Source: Arcticibacter sp. (GTDB taxonomy: Bacteria; Bacteroidota; Bacteroidia; 2-12-FULL-35-15). Taken from it: DNA of 64,000 bases. The stretch spans positions 310,001 to 374,000 of the forward strand of contig JAJNQB010000019.1 in assembly GCA_021155045.1 (NCBI GenBank). Reading direction: 5' to 3'. The notes beneath the pieces are model-generated. The model had not been told where the DNA came from. It saw nothing but the letters and a program-made list of their open reading frames with translations, and did not search any database. The translations under genes were made by a program, and so were the position numbers. Shown here piece by piece: positions 35,422-46,700 of the stretch (positions are counted from its first letter, which is position 1; every line of letters starts with the position of its first letter).

Positions 35422-38400
35422 ATGAAAACAATCTACAAAAGATTCGGATTGCTACTTCTTAGCTTAATTTTAATAAGTTTTTCAGCTGTAGCTCAGCTTG
35501 TTTCTAGCTATTCATTTAGCCAATCAAGCGGAATATTTAATGTAATTACTGGAGGAACCGTAGTCGCCAGCGGTACCGCAGATGATAATACTTATGGTAC
35601 TCAAAATATTGGGTTTAATTTTGATTATAATGGAACTGTTTATACTCAATTTGGACTAAATGTAAATGGTTGGATTAACTTGGGGGGAACAACGCCAACA
35701 AGCAGCTATAATCCTTTAAGTACAGGAACAACAAACAATGTTATTTCTGCAATGGGCAGAGATTTACAGTTGGGCTTTACAACTGTGGGCGACAGAACAA
35801 CAGGAAGTAATGTAATAACAAATGTTACCAGCACAACAGGCTTATTTGTAGGGGACTTGTTATTAACCGCTACAGGTTTTCCTGCTGGCACAACCATCAC
35901 ATCAGTTGGAGTAGGAACAATAACTGTTTCAAATAATGCGACAACAACGGGTACAGCAGGAGCTTTAACGGTTGGGGGGGAAATTAGAACAGAAACGATT
36001 GGAACTGCACCAAACAGGGTTTGTGTGATACAATGGCTAAGAACAAGAAGGTTTGGGACAGGTGCTACTACAGGAAGGAATGATTTTTTTAATTTTCAAA
36101 TTTTACTTAATGAAACAACAAATCAAATACAATTAGTTTACGGACCTTATTCAACAAATGCAACTTCAAGTGTTTATCAAATTGGTTTAAGGGGCGCTAC
36201 TAATGCAGACTTTAATAATCGTACAACAACAACAGATTGGAGTGCAACAACTGCAGGTGGGGTAAATACAGCAACAAACACACTCTCAACTACGGTTTTT
36301 CCAGCATCAGGGCAAACTTACACTTGGACACCACCAGCTCCATGCGCAGGAACACCAACGGCTGGAACTGCCACAGCCCCTTCTTCTGCATGTTCTGGAG
36401 TGAATTTTAATGTATCATTAACAGGATATACAACGGGAGTATCAGGAATTACTTTTCAATGGCAATCATCGCCCGATGGTATTTCGTATACAAATATTTC
36501 TGGTGCCACAAGTGCTACTTCTTCCGTTTCGCAAACAGCAGATACCTATTACCAATGTATAGTAACATGTAGTCCAAGCGGATTGTCTGCAACATCTAAT
36601 GCGGTTCAAGTAACAATGAATCCATTTTACAATTGTTATTGTAATAGCAACGCAACTAATGCAGCTGACGAAGAAATTTTTAATGTTACTGTTGGATCAT
36701 TAAATAATTCTTCAACTTGTGCTACAACAGGCGGTCCTGGATCAACACTTAGTTTGTATTCTAATTATACAACAACTGTTACAGCACCTAATTTAGCTAA
36801 ATCAGTAAATTATCCTTTTAGTGTTCAGATTGGAACATGTGGAGGAAATTTTACAAGTGGTACAGCTATTTTTATTGATTATAACCAAAATGGTTTATTT
36901 ACCGATGCTGGAGAACAAGTGTTTACAACTCCTACAGGAACAAATGGACCACATACAGTTACAGGAAATTTTACAATTCCTATATCTGCTTTAAGCGGAA
37001 CCACAAGAATGCGAGTAATTAATGCGGAAGGTTTTTCAGGAGCAGGAATTACACCTTGTTTAGTTTATGGTTATGGTGAAACAGAAGATTATCTAGTGAA
37101 TATTGTTCCTCTGCCTCCTAATCCTCCTACACCTGTTCAAGATCCTGCAATACCAACTTGTGCTAGCGGAACAAATTTGTCTGTACCAGGTTCTCCAGCT
37201 TCAGGCGATGATTGGTATTGGCAAACAACAGCAAGTGGAACAAGCACAGCAAATATAGTGAGCGGTCCTTATACTGTTTATTTGAATGGTACATATTATG
37301 TTCGAACTTATAATTCTACTTATGGTGTTTGGTCGTTAGGTTCTGATTCTGTAATTGTTTCTAACATTCCAGTTGCACCACTACCTCCTGTGCCAACAGC
37401 TGCTGCAAGTCCAGCTTGTTTAAGCACAACTATTTCAGTTGTTGCAGCTCCTGCAGGAACAGGATATTTTTGGCAAGGAACAACACTTAATGGAACCAAC
37501 ACAACACAAAATGCTTCTACACCTTATACGGTTAATGCAACAGGTACTTATTACGTTTCTGCTTACGATTCAGCAACCACATGTTGGTCGAATACAAATG
37601 GGGTTGCTGTATCAATAGATACTTTTGTACCTCAAGCTCCAACAAGTTCAGGAAACGTTACTATCTGCGCTGGTGTATCATCTGCTATGATTGCTGCTAC
37701 AGTTGCTGCTTCAGGGTCCCAAATTGTTAGCTTTGGATTGAATCTAGAATGTTATGGACCTGCAAACAATTATACAGCAACAATTCCTGCATTACCTGCG
37801 GGCGCAACAATCACAAGTACTCAATTAGAAATTATTAATGCAACAGCTCTTGGCGGATCATATAGAAGCGAAATAAGAGTAGCACTTTCGGGTGTTATTA
37901 CCTTAGGAGCAACGCAAATTTCAACATTAGCATCAGCAGGTGTTATATCTCCAAATCCTCTTCTTACTGTTGCTAATCCTCCAATAACAGGTGGTGGAGT
38001 TACTTTAATTTTAACAGAAACATTTGATGATGGAGGTGCAGGAGTATTAGATGCTAGCTATGGTGAAGTTCGATTAATTATTAATTATACATTGCCTTCA
38101 ACTACAATATCGTGGTATGATGCCTCAACAGCTGGAGCAATGCAAGGTTCTGGAAGCCCTTTTGAAACAGTTGGTTCAATATTATTGCCAACTACAAATA
38201 CCGCAGGAACATATACATTTTATGCTACAGCAATTTCAGGTGCGTGTGAAAGTTCTATGCGTACAGCCGTTGATGTTGTTGTGAACCCATTACCAGTAAT
38301 GACCTTAAATGACACAGCTATTTGTTCTAGCACAACTTATACTCTTAATGCTCAAAATTCTGGAAGTACATATTTGTGGAATACAACTGAAACAACGCAA

Positions 38401-40056
38401 ACAATTGTTGTTTCAACTGGAGGAGCCTACTCTGTTGATATTACCACAGCACAAGGTTGTACAGCTACCGATGCAATGAACCTAACGTTAAATTCATTAC
38501 CTATTGTAAACTTAGGTGCTGATGTTGCTTTTTGCGATGGCGATAATATTACGCTTGATGCAGGAAATACAGGGATGAATTTTTTATGGAACGATACCGC
38601 AGCATCAACAACGCAAACAATAGTTGTTACCACAGGAACAAACTATTCTGTATTAGTTACAAACCCAAGTACGGGATGTTCAAATTCAGATGATATACTT
38701 GTAACTGTAAATCCAAATCCAATTCAAAATTTAGGAGCAGACTCAGCGCAATGTGCTGGAACAATAACATTAGATGCTGGAGCAGGGAACTACAATTATA
38801 TGTGGAATGATGCTTCAACAACACAAATGTTGGTAGCTACTTCTACAGGAACATACTCAGTTATGGTGATTGATACTATTACAGGATGTTATAATGGAGA
38901 TACAATCAACATTACCATAAACAGTTTACCGGTAGTTGATTTAGGAGTTGATTCTATTCAATGTGGTGGAACAGTAGTTTTAGATGCTGGAAATATTGGA
39001 GCATCTTATCTTTGGAGTGATGCTTCTTCAAATCAAACACTATCAGTTACAACATCTGGAATTTATTCTGTTACTGTTACAGATGTAAATTCGTGTATGG
39101 CTTCTGATACAATTGATGTTACAATTAACGTTTTACCATTAGTTGATTTAGGAGTTGATTCTACACTTTGCGGAGGAAGCATTACTCTTGATGCAGGAAA
39201 TGTTGGAATGGATTATTTGTGGAACAATAGTTCAACGACTCAAACAATAACAGTATTTATTTCTGGTAATTATTCAGTTACAGTAACAGATTTATCAACT
39301 GGTTGTCAGTCTGCTGATACTGTAAGTTTAACAATTGGAAGTATTCCAGTTGTAAACATTGGTAATGACACTATTCAATGTGGAGGTCTTGTTACTTTGA
39401 ATGCGCAAAATTCAGGATCTAATTATTTATGGAGTACTTCTGCAACAACACAAAGTATAACAGTTAGTACAAGTGGCTCATATAATGTAATAGTAACAAA
39501 TTCAGATGGATGTTCTGCATCAGATACTGTTGCGGTAACAATTAATCCTTTACCTACAGTTGGCTTAATTCCTTTTGGAAGTCCTGTTTGCAATGATTTA
39601 ACTTCTTTTGTATTAACAAATGGAACACCATCAGGTGGTGTTTATAGCGGACCAACAGTGGTTGGAAACGTGTTTAATCCACAAGCAGCAGGAGTGGGGT
39701 CGCATACAATAACTTATACCATCACAGATGGAAATGGTTGCACCAATTCTTCTTCACAAAATATTACTGTTAATAATTGTATAGGAATCATTGAAAGTAG
39801 CAATACTTATTTTGTTAATGTATATCCGAATCCAACACAGGGCTCGTTTGTATTGGTAATTGACAATGCCTCAATTGATGAGTTGTTGATTTCTGTAGTT
39901 GATATGCAAGGAAAAGAAGTGTTTAGTGTTCGTGAAAAAAACATAACAACAGAATACAGAAAACAAATTGATTTATCTGATGTATCAAAAGGAATATACT
40001 TTATAAAACTAAGTACAGGTTCCGATGTTAAAGTTCAGAAATTGATAATACAATAA
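35422..40056 (+). CDS. Giant secreted Ig-like/GEVED protein with type A sorting domain, paralogue
   Basis: A 1544-residue exported protein. Signal peptide 1-25 (AVAQ), then a beta N-terminal domain (about 26-300, with LNVNGWINLGG) found in several Bacteroidota surface proteins. A GEVED domain lies at about 407-562 (IDYNQNGLFTDAGEQ and YGETEDYLVNI). Ig-like domains fill the centre, with an inserted beta-sandwich at about 755-890. Six tandem Ig-like repeats of about 70 residues (about 957-1380) each open with V-x-LGxDSxxCGG and LDAGNxGxxYLWS motifs. The sorting domain closes the protein (VYPNPTQGSF, VDMQGKEVF, KGIYFIKLSTGSDVKVQKL). Its last 85 residues closely match those of the preceding gene, so the pair arose by duplication while the central repeats diverged. 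Confidence 0.9.
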   Translation: MKTIYKRFGLLLLSLILISFSAVAQLVSSYSFSQSSGIFNVITGGTVVASGTADDNTYGTQNIGFNFDYNGTVYTQFGLNVNGWINLGGTTPTSSYNPLSTGTTNNVISAMGRDLQLGFTTVGDRTTGSNVITNVTSTTGLFVGDLLLTATGFPAGTTITSVGVGTITVSNNATTTGTAGALTVGGEIRTETIGTAPNRVCVIQWLRTRRFGTGATTGRNDFFNFQILLNETTNQIQLVYGPYSTNATSSVYQIGLRGATNADFNNRTTTTDWSATTAGGVNTATNTLSTTVFPASGQTYTWTPPAPCAGTPTAGTATAPSSACSGVNFNVSLTGYTTGVSGITFQWQSSPDGISYTNISGATSATSSVSQTADTYYQCIVTCSPSGLSATSNAVQVTMNPFYNCYCNSNATNAADEEIFNVTVGSLNNSSTCATTGGPGSTLSLYSNYTTTVTAPNLAKSVNYPFSVQIGTCGGNFTSGTAIFIDYNQNGLFTDAGEQVFTTPTGTNGPHTVTGNFTIPISALSGTTRMRVINAEGFSGAGITPCLVYGYGETEDYLVNIVPLPPNPPTPVQDPAIPTCASGTNLSVPGSPASGDDWYWQTTASGTSTANIVSGPYTVYLNGTYYVRTYNSTYGVWSLGSDSVIVSNIPVAPLPPVPTAAASPACLSTTISVVAAPAGTGYFWQGTTLNGTNTTQNASTPYTVNATGTYYVSAYDSATTCWSNTNGVAVSIDTFVPQAPTSSGNVTICAGVSSAMIAATVAASGSQIVSFGLNLECYGPANNYTATIPALPAGATITSTQLEIINATALGGSYRSEIRVALSGVITLGATQISTLASAGVISPNPLLTVANPPITGGGVTLILTETFDDGGAGVLDASYGEVRLIINYTLPSTTISWYDASTAGAMQGSGSPFETVGSILLPTTNTAGTYTFYATAISGACESSMRTAVDVVVNPLPVMTLNDTAICSSTTYTLNAQNSGSTYLWNTTETTQTIVVSTGGAYSVDITTAQGCTATDAMNLTLNSLPIVNLGADVAFCDGDNITLDAGNTGMNFLWNDTAASTTQTIVVTTGTNYSVLVTNPSTGCSNSDDILVTVNPNPIQNLGADSAQCAGTITLDAGAGNYNYMWNDASTTQMLVATSTGTYSVMVIDTITGCYNGDTINITINSLPVVDLGVDSIQCGGTVVLDAGNIGASYLWSDASSNQTLSVTTSGIYSVTVTDVNSCMASDTIDVTINVLPLVDLGVDSTLCGGSITLDAGNVGMDYLWNNSSTTQTITVFISGNYSVTVTDLSTGCQSADTVSLTIGSIPVVNIGNDTIQCGGLVTLNAQNSGSNYLWSTSATTQSITVSTSGSYNVIVTNSDGCSASDTVAVTINPLPTVGLIPFGSPVCNDLTSFVLTNGTPSGGVYSGPTVVGNVFNPQAAGVGSHTITYTITDGNGCTNSSSQNITVNNCIGIIESSNTYFVNVYPNPTQGSFVLVIDNASIDELLISVVDMQGKEVFSVREKNITTEYRKQIDLSDVSKGIYFIKLSTGSDVKVQKLIIQ

Positions 40057-40076
40057 TTAAATTATGATACAATAAG

Positions 40077-40110
40077 AAAAAGCCTCAACCATTATGTGTT
40101 GAGGCTTTTT
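40077..40110. terminator. Bidirectional terminator between convergent genes
   Basis: Stem AAAAAGCCTCAAC (40077-40089) / GTTGAGGCTTTTT (40098-40110), 8-base loop, T tracts in both readings. Serves the giant Ig-like gene on plus and the OmpA/TPR gene on minus. Confidence 0.9.
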
Positions 40111-40125
40111 TACTTATATTGTTTT

Positions 40126-42081
40126 TTATTTATTCTCAGAAAATGTACTAATAGCAATGATTTGAATTTTTCGTTCTAAAGCCGCTGCTGGACTGTAAAC
40201 AGAATTTTTAGTGTCGTAATAATCATCACTTACATTCGGTCTTGCTTTTAGTTCTCCAATTTCTTCTTCAAAAAAAGTAATACTTCCTTCATCTGGATTT
40301 TGGTTGTTTACATATTTAGCAAGAATACCATTTTCGTATTCTAAAAAATAATTTTTTAAACTTGAGATCCTTCGTTTAGCAAGATTAATATTGTAATCTG
40401 TAGAAGCTAAAGGGCTACAATATCCTTTCATGGTTATAGTAACTTTTTCTTTGTCTTTTAATACTTTAATAAGCAATTGGGCAAATCGTTCTAAATCTTG
40501 CATTCCCGCATCAACACTATCGTCAAATAATGCATCAATATCATTGACTGCATGCTCATATTCTTTTTCTTTTGCACCTTTGCTGTATTCTTTTTTGTAT
40601 TGTTCACGCATTACAGTGTATTCTTCCCATGCTTTTTTGTAAGATTTTTTTGTTGTAATGGTTAAGGTTTTTTTATCTGGCTCATCGTTATGAAAATAGA
40701 GTGTAAGAGGAACAAGCAATTTCATTTGAGTAATAAAAATTTTTGTACTATCAACAGGTACAGGAGGTTCATCAATTTTAGGAATTTTAAACATATAAAT
40801 ATCATTACAACACGATTCTTTTTCTTCGAAATAAGAACCAAGTCTATTTGAAGAAATAAATGCTTGTGTTTTTTTTGAATTGATACTAAAATAGATGTCG
40901 TTATAATTACTGTTGATAGGGACACCCAAATTCTTTGGATCTTCAAAATTATTTTCTTTGTATTCGCTTTTAAAAATATCAAAGCCGCCTAATCCTTTAT
41001 GCCAAGTGCTACTAAAAAATAATTCATTGCAAGGAGTACAGTAAAAAGGAGTGATTTCATCTTCAATTGAATTTACTTTTTTCCCAGCATTTTCAACTTT
41101 TCCGTAAGTTCCATCAGAATTAATTTTACTGTACCAAATATCCATTTTACCTTCTCCTCCTGGTCGGTTTGATGAAAAGAATAATACTTCATCATTTCCT
41201 AAAAATCCAACTGATGGTTGAGTGTTTGTATATCCTTTTACATTTATTTCGTTTGGAAGTTTTTTCAATGTTTCCCAACGGCCATCTTTGTATTCTGTTG
41301 AGTAGATTTCACAAATAAATTCTTGTGCATTTTTTTGTTCACATCTGCTGATGTAAACTTTTGTGAAATTTTTATTGAAGGCAGTATTGGCAGTATGTAT
41401 GCCTTGTCGATTAAACAATGTGTCGAGCTCAATTGCTTTTTGCCACTTTATACTATCTTGTATGGATGTATATATTTTATTGTAATTAACATTATTTTTT
41501 TTGTCTCTATCTTTCGCATCTCTTAATGATGAAAAATATAATAAACTATCAACTTGCATCGGAGCATATTCCGAAACTCTACTATTAATACTACTGTCTA
41601 AATGTATTACATAAATAGATTTATCTGGAGAACTAACAAGTATTTGAGCTAAATCACAAGCAGCAACCTCTTGATTTGCTTTTTTTACAAAATAGCTATC
41701 CTTCTTTTTTTTGTTTTTCTTAGCATACTTATCAAACATTTTTTTTGCATCCTTGTATTTTCCTTTATTTTTTTTTATTGTAGCAAGCCAAAAAACGCAT
41801 TCTGGAAAAAGTTTACCGCTCGGGTCTTTTTTGTAAACTTTGTTATACCAATGGTCGGCAATATCATAATCGTAATTTAGTCTGCTTGCTTCGGCATATT
41901 TGTATTGTAGAGAAGCTTCGGAAGAATCCTGAAGAATAGCTTGGTTGTAATAGATAGCTGCGCTGAAAAAATTGTTTTCGGCAAATGCTTTATCACCATC
42001 TTCAATAAGTTGTTTATACTTTTGAGATTTCGAAAGTAGGCTGGATAGAATAAATAAAACAAACAGGGCTTTTCTCAACAT
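40126..42081 (-). CDS. TPR/PD40/OmpA-family outer-membrane protein, divergent PorE relative
   Basis: A 651-residue exported protein. Signal peptide 1-19 (SKSQ), TPR helices (about 20-160), PD40 blades (about 175-440, with VLFFSSNRPGGEGKMDIWYSK and GLGGFDIFKSEYK), a linker (445-535) and a modified OmpA-like domain (about 540-650, MKGYCSPLASTDYNINLAKRR). The carboxypeptidase-regulatory-like domain seen in the paralogue at 15097-17142 is missing, and the usual TDxxGSxxYN motif is replaced by CSPLASTDYN, though the following NxxLAxxR is kept. An insert of about 40 residues near the end (YVNNQNPDEGSITFFEEE) is also unusual. Probably an outer-membrane protein bound to peptidoglycan. The ATG lies 37 bases after a TPR sensor-like gene, so the two are likely co-transcribed. 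Confidence 0.83.
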   Translation of the reverse strand: MLRKALFVLFILSSLLSKSQKYKQLIEDGDKAFAENNFFSAAIYYNQAILQDSSEASLQYKYAEASRLNYDYDIADHWYNKVYKKDPSGKLFPECVFWLATIKKNKGKYKDAKKMFDKYAKKNKKKKDSYFVKKANQEVAACDLAQILVSSPDKSIYVIHLDSSINSRVSEYAPMQVDSLLYFSSLRDAKDRDKKNNVNYNKIYTSIQDSIKWQKAIELDTLFNRQGIHTANTAFNKNFTKVYISRCEQKNAQEFICEIYSTEYKDGRWETLKKLPNEINVKGYTNTQPSVGFLGNDEVLFFSSNRPGGEGKMDIWYSKINSDGTYGKVENAGKKVNSIEDEITPFYCTPCNELFFSSTWHKGLGGFDIFKSEYKENNFEDPKNLGVPINSNYNDIYFSINSKKTQAFISSNRLGSYFEEKESCCNDIYMFKIPKIDEPPVPVDSTKIFITQMKLLVPLTLYFHNDEPDKKTLTITTKKSYKKAWEEYTVMREQYKKEYSKGAKEKEYEHAVNDIDALFDDSVDAGMQDLERFAQLLIKVLKDKEKVTITMKGYCSPLASTDYNINLAKRRISSLKNYFLEYENGILAKYVNNQNPDEGSITFFEEEIGELKARPNVSDDYYDTKNSVYSPAAALERKIQIIAISTFSENK

Positions 42082-42118
42082 ATTTCAAAAATATAGCTTT
42101 TTAAAATAGAACACAATT

Positions 42119-43663
42119 TTATTTTTTTAATCGATTAATATTTTTTGAGATGTAAATATCTGTGGGTAATAGAGAATGTTGTATTCTTTTTGCATAATTA
42201 ATACTATCGATTATCTCCCTTTGTTTTTCTTCAATAATTTCTTTTTGATGAGTTATTTCAATATTTGCTTTTTTCTTTTCTCTGTACCTTTTAAATGAAA
42301 TAAAAGCCAGAACAAGAACCAGTATAAGTCCTCCTACAACGGTATAAGTAATAATATTTTGTCTAGCAATTCGTTCGTTTTTTACTTCTTGATCTTTCGT
42401 TAATAATTCAATTTCTTTTTGTTGTTTTTCACTTTGATATTGTGTTTCCAATTCATTTAATTGTTTGCTATTTGCTTCATTTAATAAAGAATCTTTAACA
42501 GACATATATTCATTCACATATTCATAAGCTTTTTCAAAGCTTTTCATTTTTGCATGTGTTTGTGAAAGTGCCAAAAGTGAATTTTTTAATTCTTCTTTCA
42601 CGCCTAATTTTTTTGATATTTTTAAGGAGTTGAGTTGGTATTCAACAGCTTTTTTATAATCTCCTTTTTCTGAATAGGCAGAACCAATGCTATAATCAAT
42701 ATTTGCAATTGTTTGTTCATTCTGCATTGTTTCTGCAATTTCTCTTGATTTTTTGTAATATTCTATTGATAAATCAAATTGCTTGTAATTGTAAAAAATA
42801 TTCGCAAGTATGGAATAGGAGTATTGCATTCCATTGGTGTCGCCAATTTCTTTTTGTATAGTTATGGCTTTGTTCACAGCCTCTGCTGCTTCAGTGTGTT
42901 TTTGCATTTGATTAAGCGCACTCGATTCTAAAATGTAAGTTGTAGCAACTCCACTTTTATCATTTAATTCTAATCTAATTTTTCTTGATTTTTTTGCATA
43001 TTCAATTCCTTGTGGATGTTTTCCTTGCATGTAAAATGTTCGCCCTATGTTATAATAAGCCATTGCTGTTCCGTAATTGTCTTTTAATTTTTCTAAAATT
43101 TTGAGGGCTTTAAATAAATATTCTGTGGCTATATTATAATCGCCTTTCATGTTATAAGTGTTACCTAAGTTCTGATAAGCATTGGCTATGCTTTTTTCGT
43201 GATTCATTTTTAAAGCATAGTTTAATCCTTTTTCTTGATAAAAAATTGCAGAATCGAATTGAGCTTGCTCTGTAAAACTGCTTGAAATATTTCCACAGCA
43301 ACTTGCAATTCCCTTTGGATTATTAGTCTCTATATAACCATTTAGTGCTTTTATAAAATAAGTTCTGGACTTAGGAAAATCGTATTTAAAATAATGATAA
43401 ATTCCAATAACATTGTTAGCAGCAGCTTCAGTAGTTTTGTATTTTGTCTTTAACGAAAGCTCAAGCGATTCTTCTGCAACTTTTTTTGATTTTTCTGGGT
43501 CGCTAAATTTTAGTTCAAACCCAATTTGTGCTAATAAACTAGCTTTTGTGGTGTCGTGAGTGGCTTTTTTGAGTAGCACTTCTAAACTATCAACTTTATT
43601 ATTTTGAGAAAATAAATTTATTGTTAGGAATATTAAGCTAGACAGTAAGATAATTTTTTTCAT
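42119..43663 (-). CDS. TPR membrane sensor lacking an output domain
   Basis: A 514-residue protein. Signal peptide 1-19 (FSQN), eight or nine TPR units (about 30-390, with ANAYQNLGNTYNMKGDYN and AYYNIGRTFYMQGKHPQG), one membrane helix (about 437-457, ITYTVVGGLILVLVLAF) and a cytosolic coiled coil. It stops at DSINYAKRIQHSLLP plus 14 residues ending NINRLKK. In the proteins at 47513-49603 and 49603-52758 the same DSINYAKRIQ linker continues into a SpoIIE phosphatase. The stop is followed after 37 bases by an intact gene, so no phosphatase remnant exists. Either an adaptor that pairs with the full phosphatases or a decayed sensor; the shared tail with 52772-54049 favours the former. Confidence 0.83.
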   Translation of the reverse strand: MKKIILLSSLIFLTINLFSQNNKVDSLEVLLKKATHDTTKASLLAQIGFELKFSDPEKSKKVAEESLELSLKTKYKTTEAAANNVIGIYHYFKYDFPKSRTYFIKALNGYIETNNPKGIASCCGNISSSFTEQAQFDSAIFYQEKGLNYALKMNHEKSIANAYQNLGNTYNMKGDYNIATEYLFKALKILEKLKDNYGTAMAYYNIGRTFYMQGKHPQGIEYAKKSRKIRLELNDKSGVATTYILESSALNQMQKHTEAAEAVNKAITIQKEIGDTNGMQYSYSILANIFYNYKQFDLSIEYYKKSREIAETMQNEQTIANIDYSIGSAYSEKGDYKKAVEYQLNSLKISKKLGVKEELKNSLLALSQTHAKMKSFEKAYEYVNEYMSVKDSLLNEANSKQLNELETQYQSEKQQKEIELLTKDQEVKNERIARQNIITYTVVGGLILVLVLAFISFKRYREKKKANIEITHQKEIIEEKQREIIDSINYAKRIQHSLLPTDIYISKNINRLKK

Positions 43664-43689
43664 AATAGTTGCGTTGTCTCACAAAAATA

Positions 43690-43721
43690 AAAAATCCCAC
43701 TGAACAATCAGTGGGATTTTT
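43690..43721 (-). terminator. Terminator of the SprB-repeat gene
   Basis: Stem AAAAATCCCACTGA / TCAGTGGGATTTTT, 4-base loop, with a minus-strand T tract. A TATTTTTG box (43689-43682, minus) directly after it might be the -7 element of the gene starting at 43663, but no TTG sits at the right distance. Confidence 0.88.
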
Positions 43722-43735
43722 AGCTTTATATTTTT

Positions 43736-46700
43736 TTATTCTCCTTTTAGTAAAGTTACGTGTCCTGTATAGTCATGATTTTTGTTTCTAAAATCTTTCA
43801 CATTTATTTTATAAACATAAACTCCTGTTTGAGATATTACACTTCCTCCTTTTGCTGTTCCATCCCAGCCTTGATAAATGTTATTGGTTTCAAAAATTAA
43901 TTCTCCCCATCTATTGAATATCATCATTGAAAATTCATTTATTTCTGCACCTTTTGCCGTAAAGTAATCGTTATGCCCATTTCCATCTGGTGTAAAAGCA
44001 TTAGGGATGTATAATGTAAACTCTGGTTTTATCTCAACAGGAATACTTAATGAATCTCTACAACCGGCAGAGCTTATTGTAATTAAGGTAACTAAATATT
44101 CTCCCTTGCCTGCATAAGTGTGTTGTGGATTTACCTGAGTTGAAGTTCCACCATCACCGAAAGCCCAAGCGTGAGAAGCATAATTAAGAGAATTATTTAC
44201 AAATTTATAAATCGGACTTATTGTTGTTCCGTCCATTGCTTCTGCTGTAAATAAAGCTTTTGAAGGAGTATTTACTACTACAGTTGCAGTTGTATTAGCA
44301 GCATTTACACATCCAAAAGCAGAGGTAACTGTTACTGTTATATTATAAACTCCTGTTTGATTAAAAACATGTTGTGGCGATACTTGATTGGAGCTTGTTC
44401 CATCACCAAAATTCCAGTTGTATTGAGCTCCATTATTTGTTGTAGAATTGTCCACAAAACCAAGATTTACTTCCCCACAACCTATTCCTGAAATAGGATT
44501 TACGCTTATTGATGGTAAAGGATTTACATTAACTGGAATTGTGCCCATAATGGAATTATTACATGCATCTGTTACCGTTACTGTATATGTTGTGCTATTT
44601 GTTGGTGATACAGTAAATGGTCCATTCCCGTTTCCTAAACCATTACTCCATGTTATTGTAACAGGACCCGTGTTTCCAGAAACACTAGAAGAAATTATTG
44701 TGCTGTTTCCAAAACAAATTGATGCAGATGGGGAAACAGTTAAATTTGCAGCAGTTAAAGAAGTAACATTTATGTTAACACTTGCCATATTACCGGAACA
44801 ACCATTTGCATCTGTTACTGTAACATTATAAACGGTTGGTGATGTTGGAGAAACTGTTTGTGAGGCACCCATCATTGAGCCATTCCAAATGTAGATATAA
44901 CCACCATTTCCTCCTGTTGCGCTTGCGTTAATTGTAGTAGATTGACCCGAACAAATTGTTGTTGTTCCTGCTGCTGTTAAACTTATCGGAGCCGGTTGTG
45001 TTACTGGAACACTAGTTGATGCTGTACATCCATTATTATCAGTTATTGTTATATTATAAGTGCCAGAGCATAATCCATTTGCACTTGCACTCGTACCTCC
45101 ATTTGGCATCCATTGATAAGTGTAAGTTGGTGAGCCACCACTTGGGATAACAACAGCTTGTCCATCACAAGAACCATTACAACTAGTTGGAAAGCCTGCA
45201 GTAGCTAAAGAAATGGGTGTTGGTTGAGTAATACTAATGCTTGATGATGAAATACAACCATTTGCATCCACAACTGTAGCGGTATAATTTCCTACACCAA
45301 GCCCATTTATAGTTTGCATATTTTGAGGGGGTGAAGTGTTCCAAGAATATGTGTAAGGTCCAACACCTCCTGATGCACCCACTGTTGCTTGTCCATTTGT
45401 CAATCCATTACAAGTAATATTGTTTATCACCATTGCATTGCTATTCAGTGCACTTGGTTCTGAAATAATAAAACTTTGTGTTATAGAACAACCGTTATTA
45501 TCCGTAACAATTACAGAAATACTGCCAGCATATAAATTTGATGCAGTTGAAGTTGTTTGCGTAGGAGTTGAATTCCAAATATATGTATAAGGGGCTGTTC
45601 CTCCTGTTGCTAATACTGATGCAGAACCATTGTTTGAACCATTACAAGTTACGTTTGTTTGAGAAGAGGAATACGACAATGCACTTGAAGGCTGTGTGAT
45701 GGTAACTGTTGCATTGGTAGTACAACCATTTGCAGTAGTTACTGTTAAGTTATATGTTCCTGCGGTTAAGTTTGATATGGAAGCAGTATTTGCACCATTG
45801 CTCCATAAATAACTATATGGTTGTTGTCCACCATTTACATTAGCAGTTGCAGTACCATTATTTCCGCCATAACAACTAATATTTGTAAAACTCATATTTA
45901 CATTTCCTGGAGCTGCTCCGCTTCCAACTGTTGCACTTGCTGTACTGCTGCAACCTCCAGCACTTGTTACAGTAACCGAATAAATGCCAGCAGATAAGCC
46001 ATTTTGTGTTGGGTTATTTCCTCCTGCTGACCAAGAGTAGGTAAAAGGTCCTGTTCCACTTACCACATTTACAGTTGCTGTTCCATTTGATGCGCCACAG
46101 TTAGCATTTGTAGATGATGTATTGATTACAATTCCTGTAACATTAATACAAAATGCATAGGTTTGCGTTCCATTGTAGGGGCAATTATTATCTTGAACGG
46201 TAACAGTAAAACAATTGGATGCATTGCCAATGCTTGCTTGAGTTGGTGTCCAACTAAATGTTCCTGTTGGTCTTGACCCGCCACTAGAGGTAAAAGTTGC
46301 TCCTGCAATTCCTGCATTCCAAGTAATTGTAACATTTTGTGATGCATCAGCATCAAACGTTGGAATGTTAAAATTTATGGGTGTTCCAGCACAGGCTGTT
46401 AAAGAATATGTTCCAGTATTGTTAATCCCATTTACATAAGGATTGTTGTTTGTACAAGTAATTGTACGCAATTGAATATCTCTCATTACGCTACCAACTA
46501 AAACTTCATTACGATATTCTTGAACTAAAATTGTGAATACAGTAACTTGTAATGTTGTTGGTGTCATACACATATCGCCTGTTAAATTATTAAACGTAAC
46601 AGGAGGGGAAGAAAGTAATGGCTGTTGAGCAGAGTAGGGTGCGTTGTAAGTTACAGTTGTTGTAGCACTTGTTTGTGGTGTTATTAAAGTATAATATAAA

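Noticed and set aside
42119..43663. Frameshifted SpoIIE phosphatase gene
   Set aside because: No phosphatase-coding remnant follows the stop; the next gene begins 37 bases later and the tail is shared with a second gene.
44448..44831. 127-codon plus-strand frame in the SprB-repeat gene
   Set aside because: Antisense shadow of Thr/Val-rich repeats; similar shadows occur in every Ig/PKD-rich gene here.
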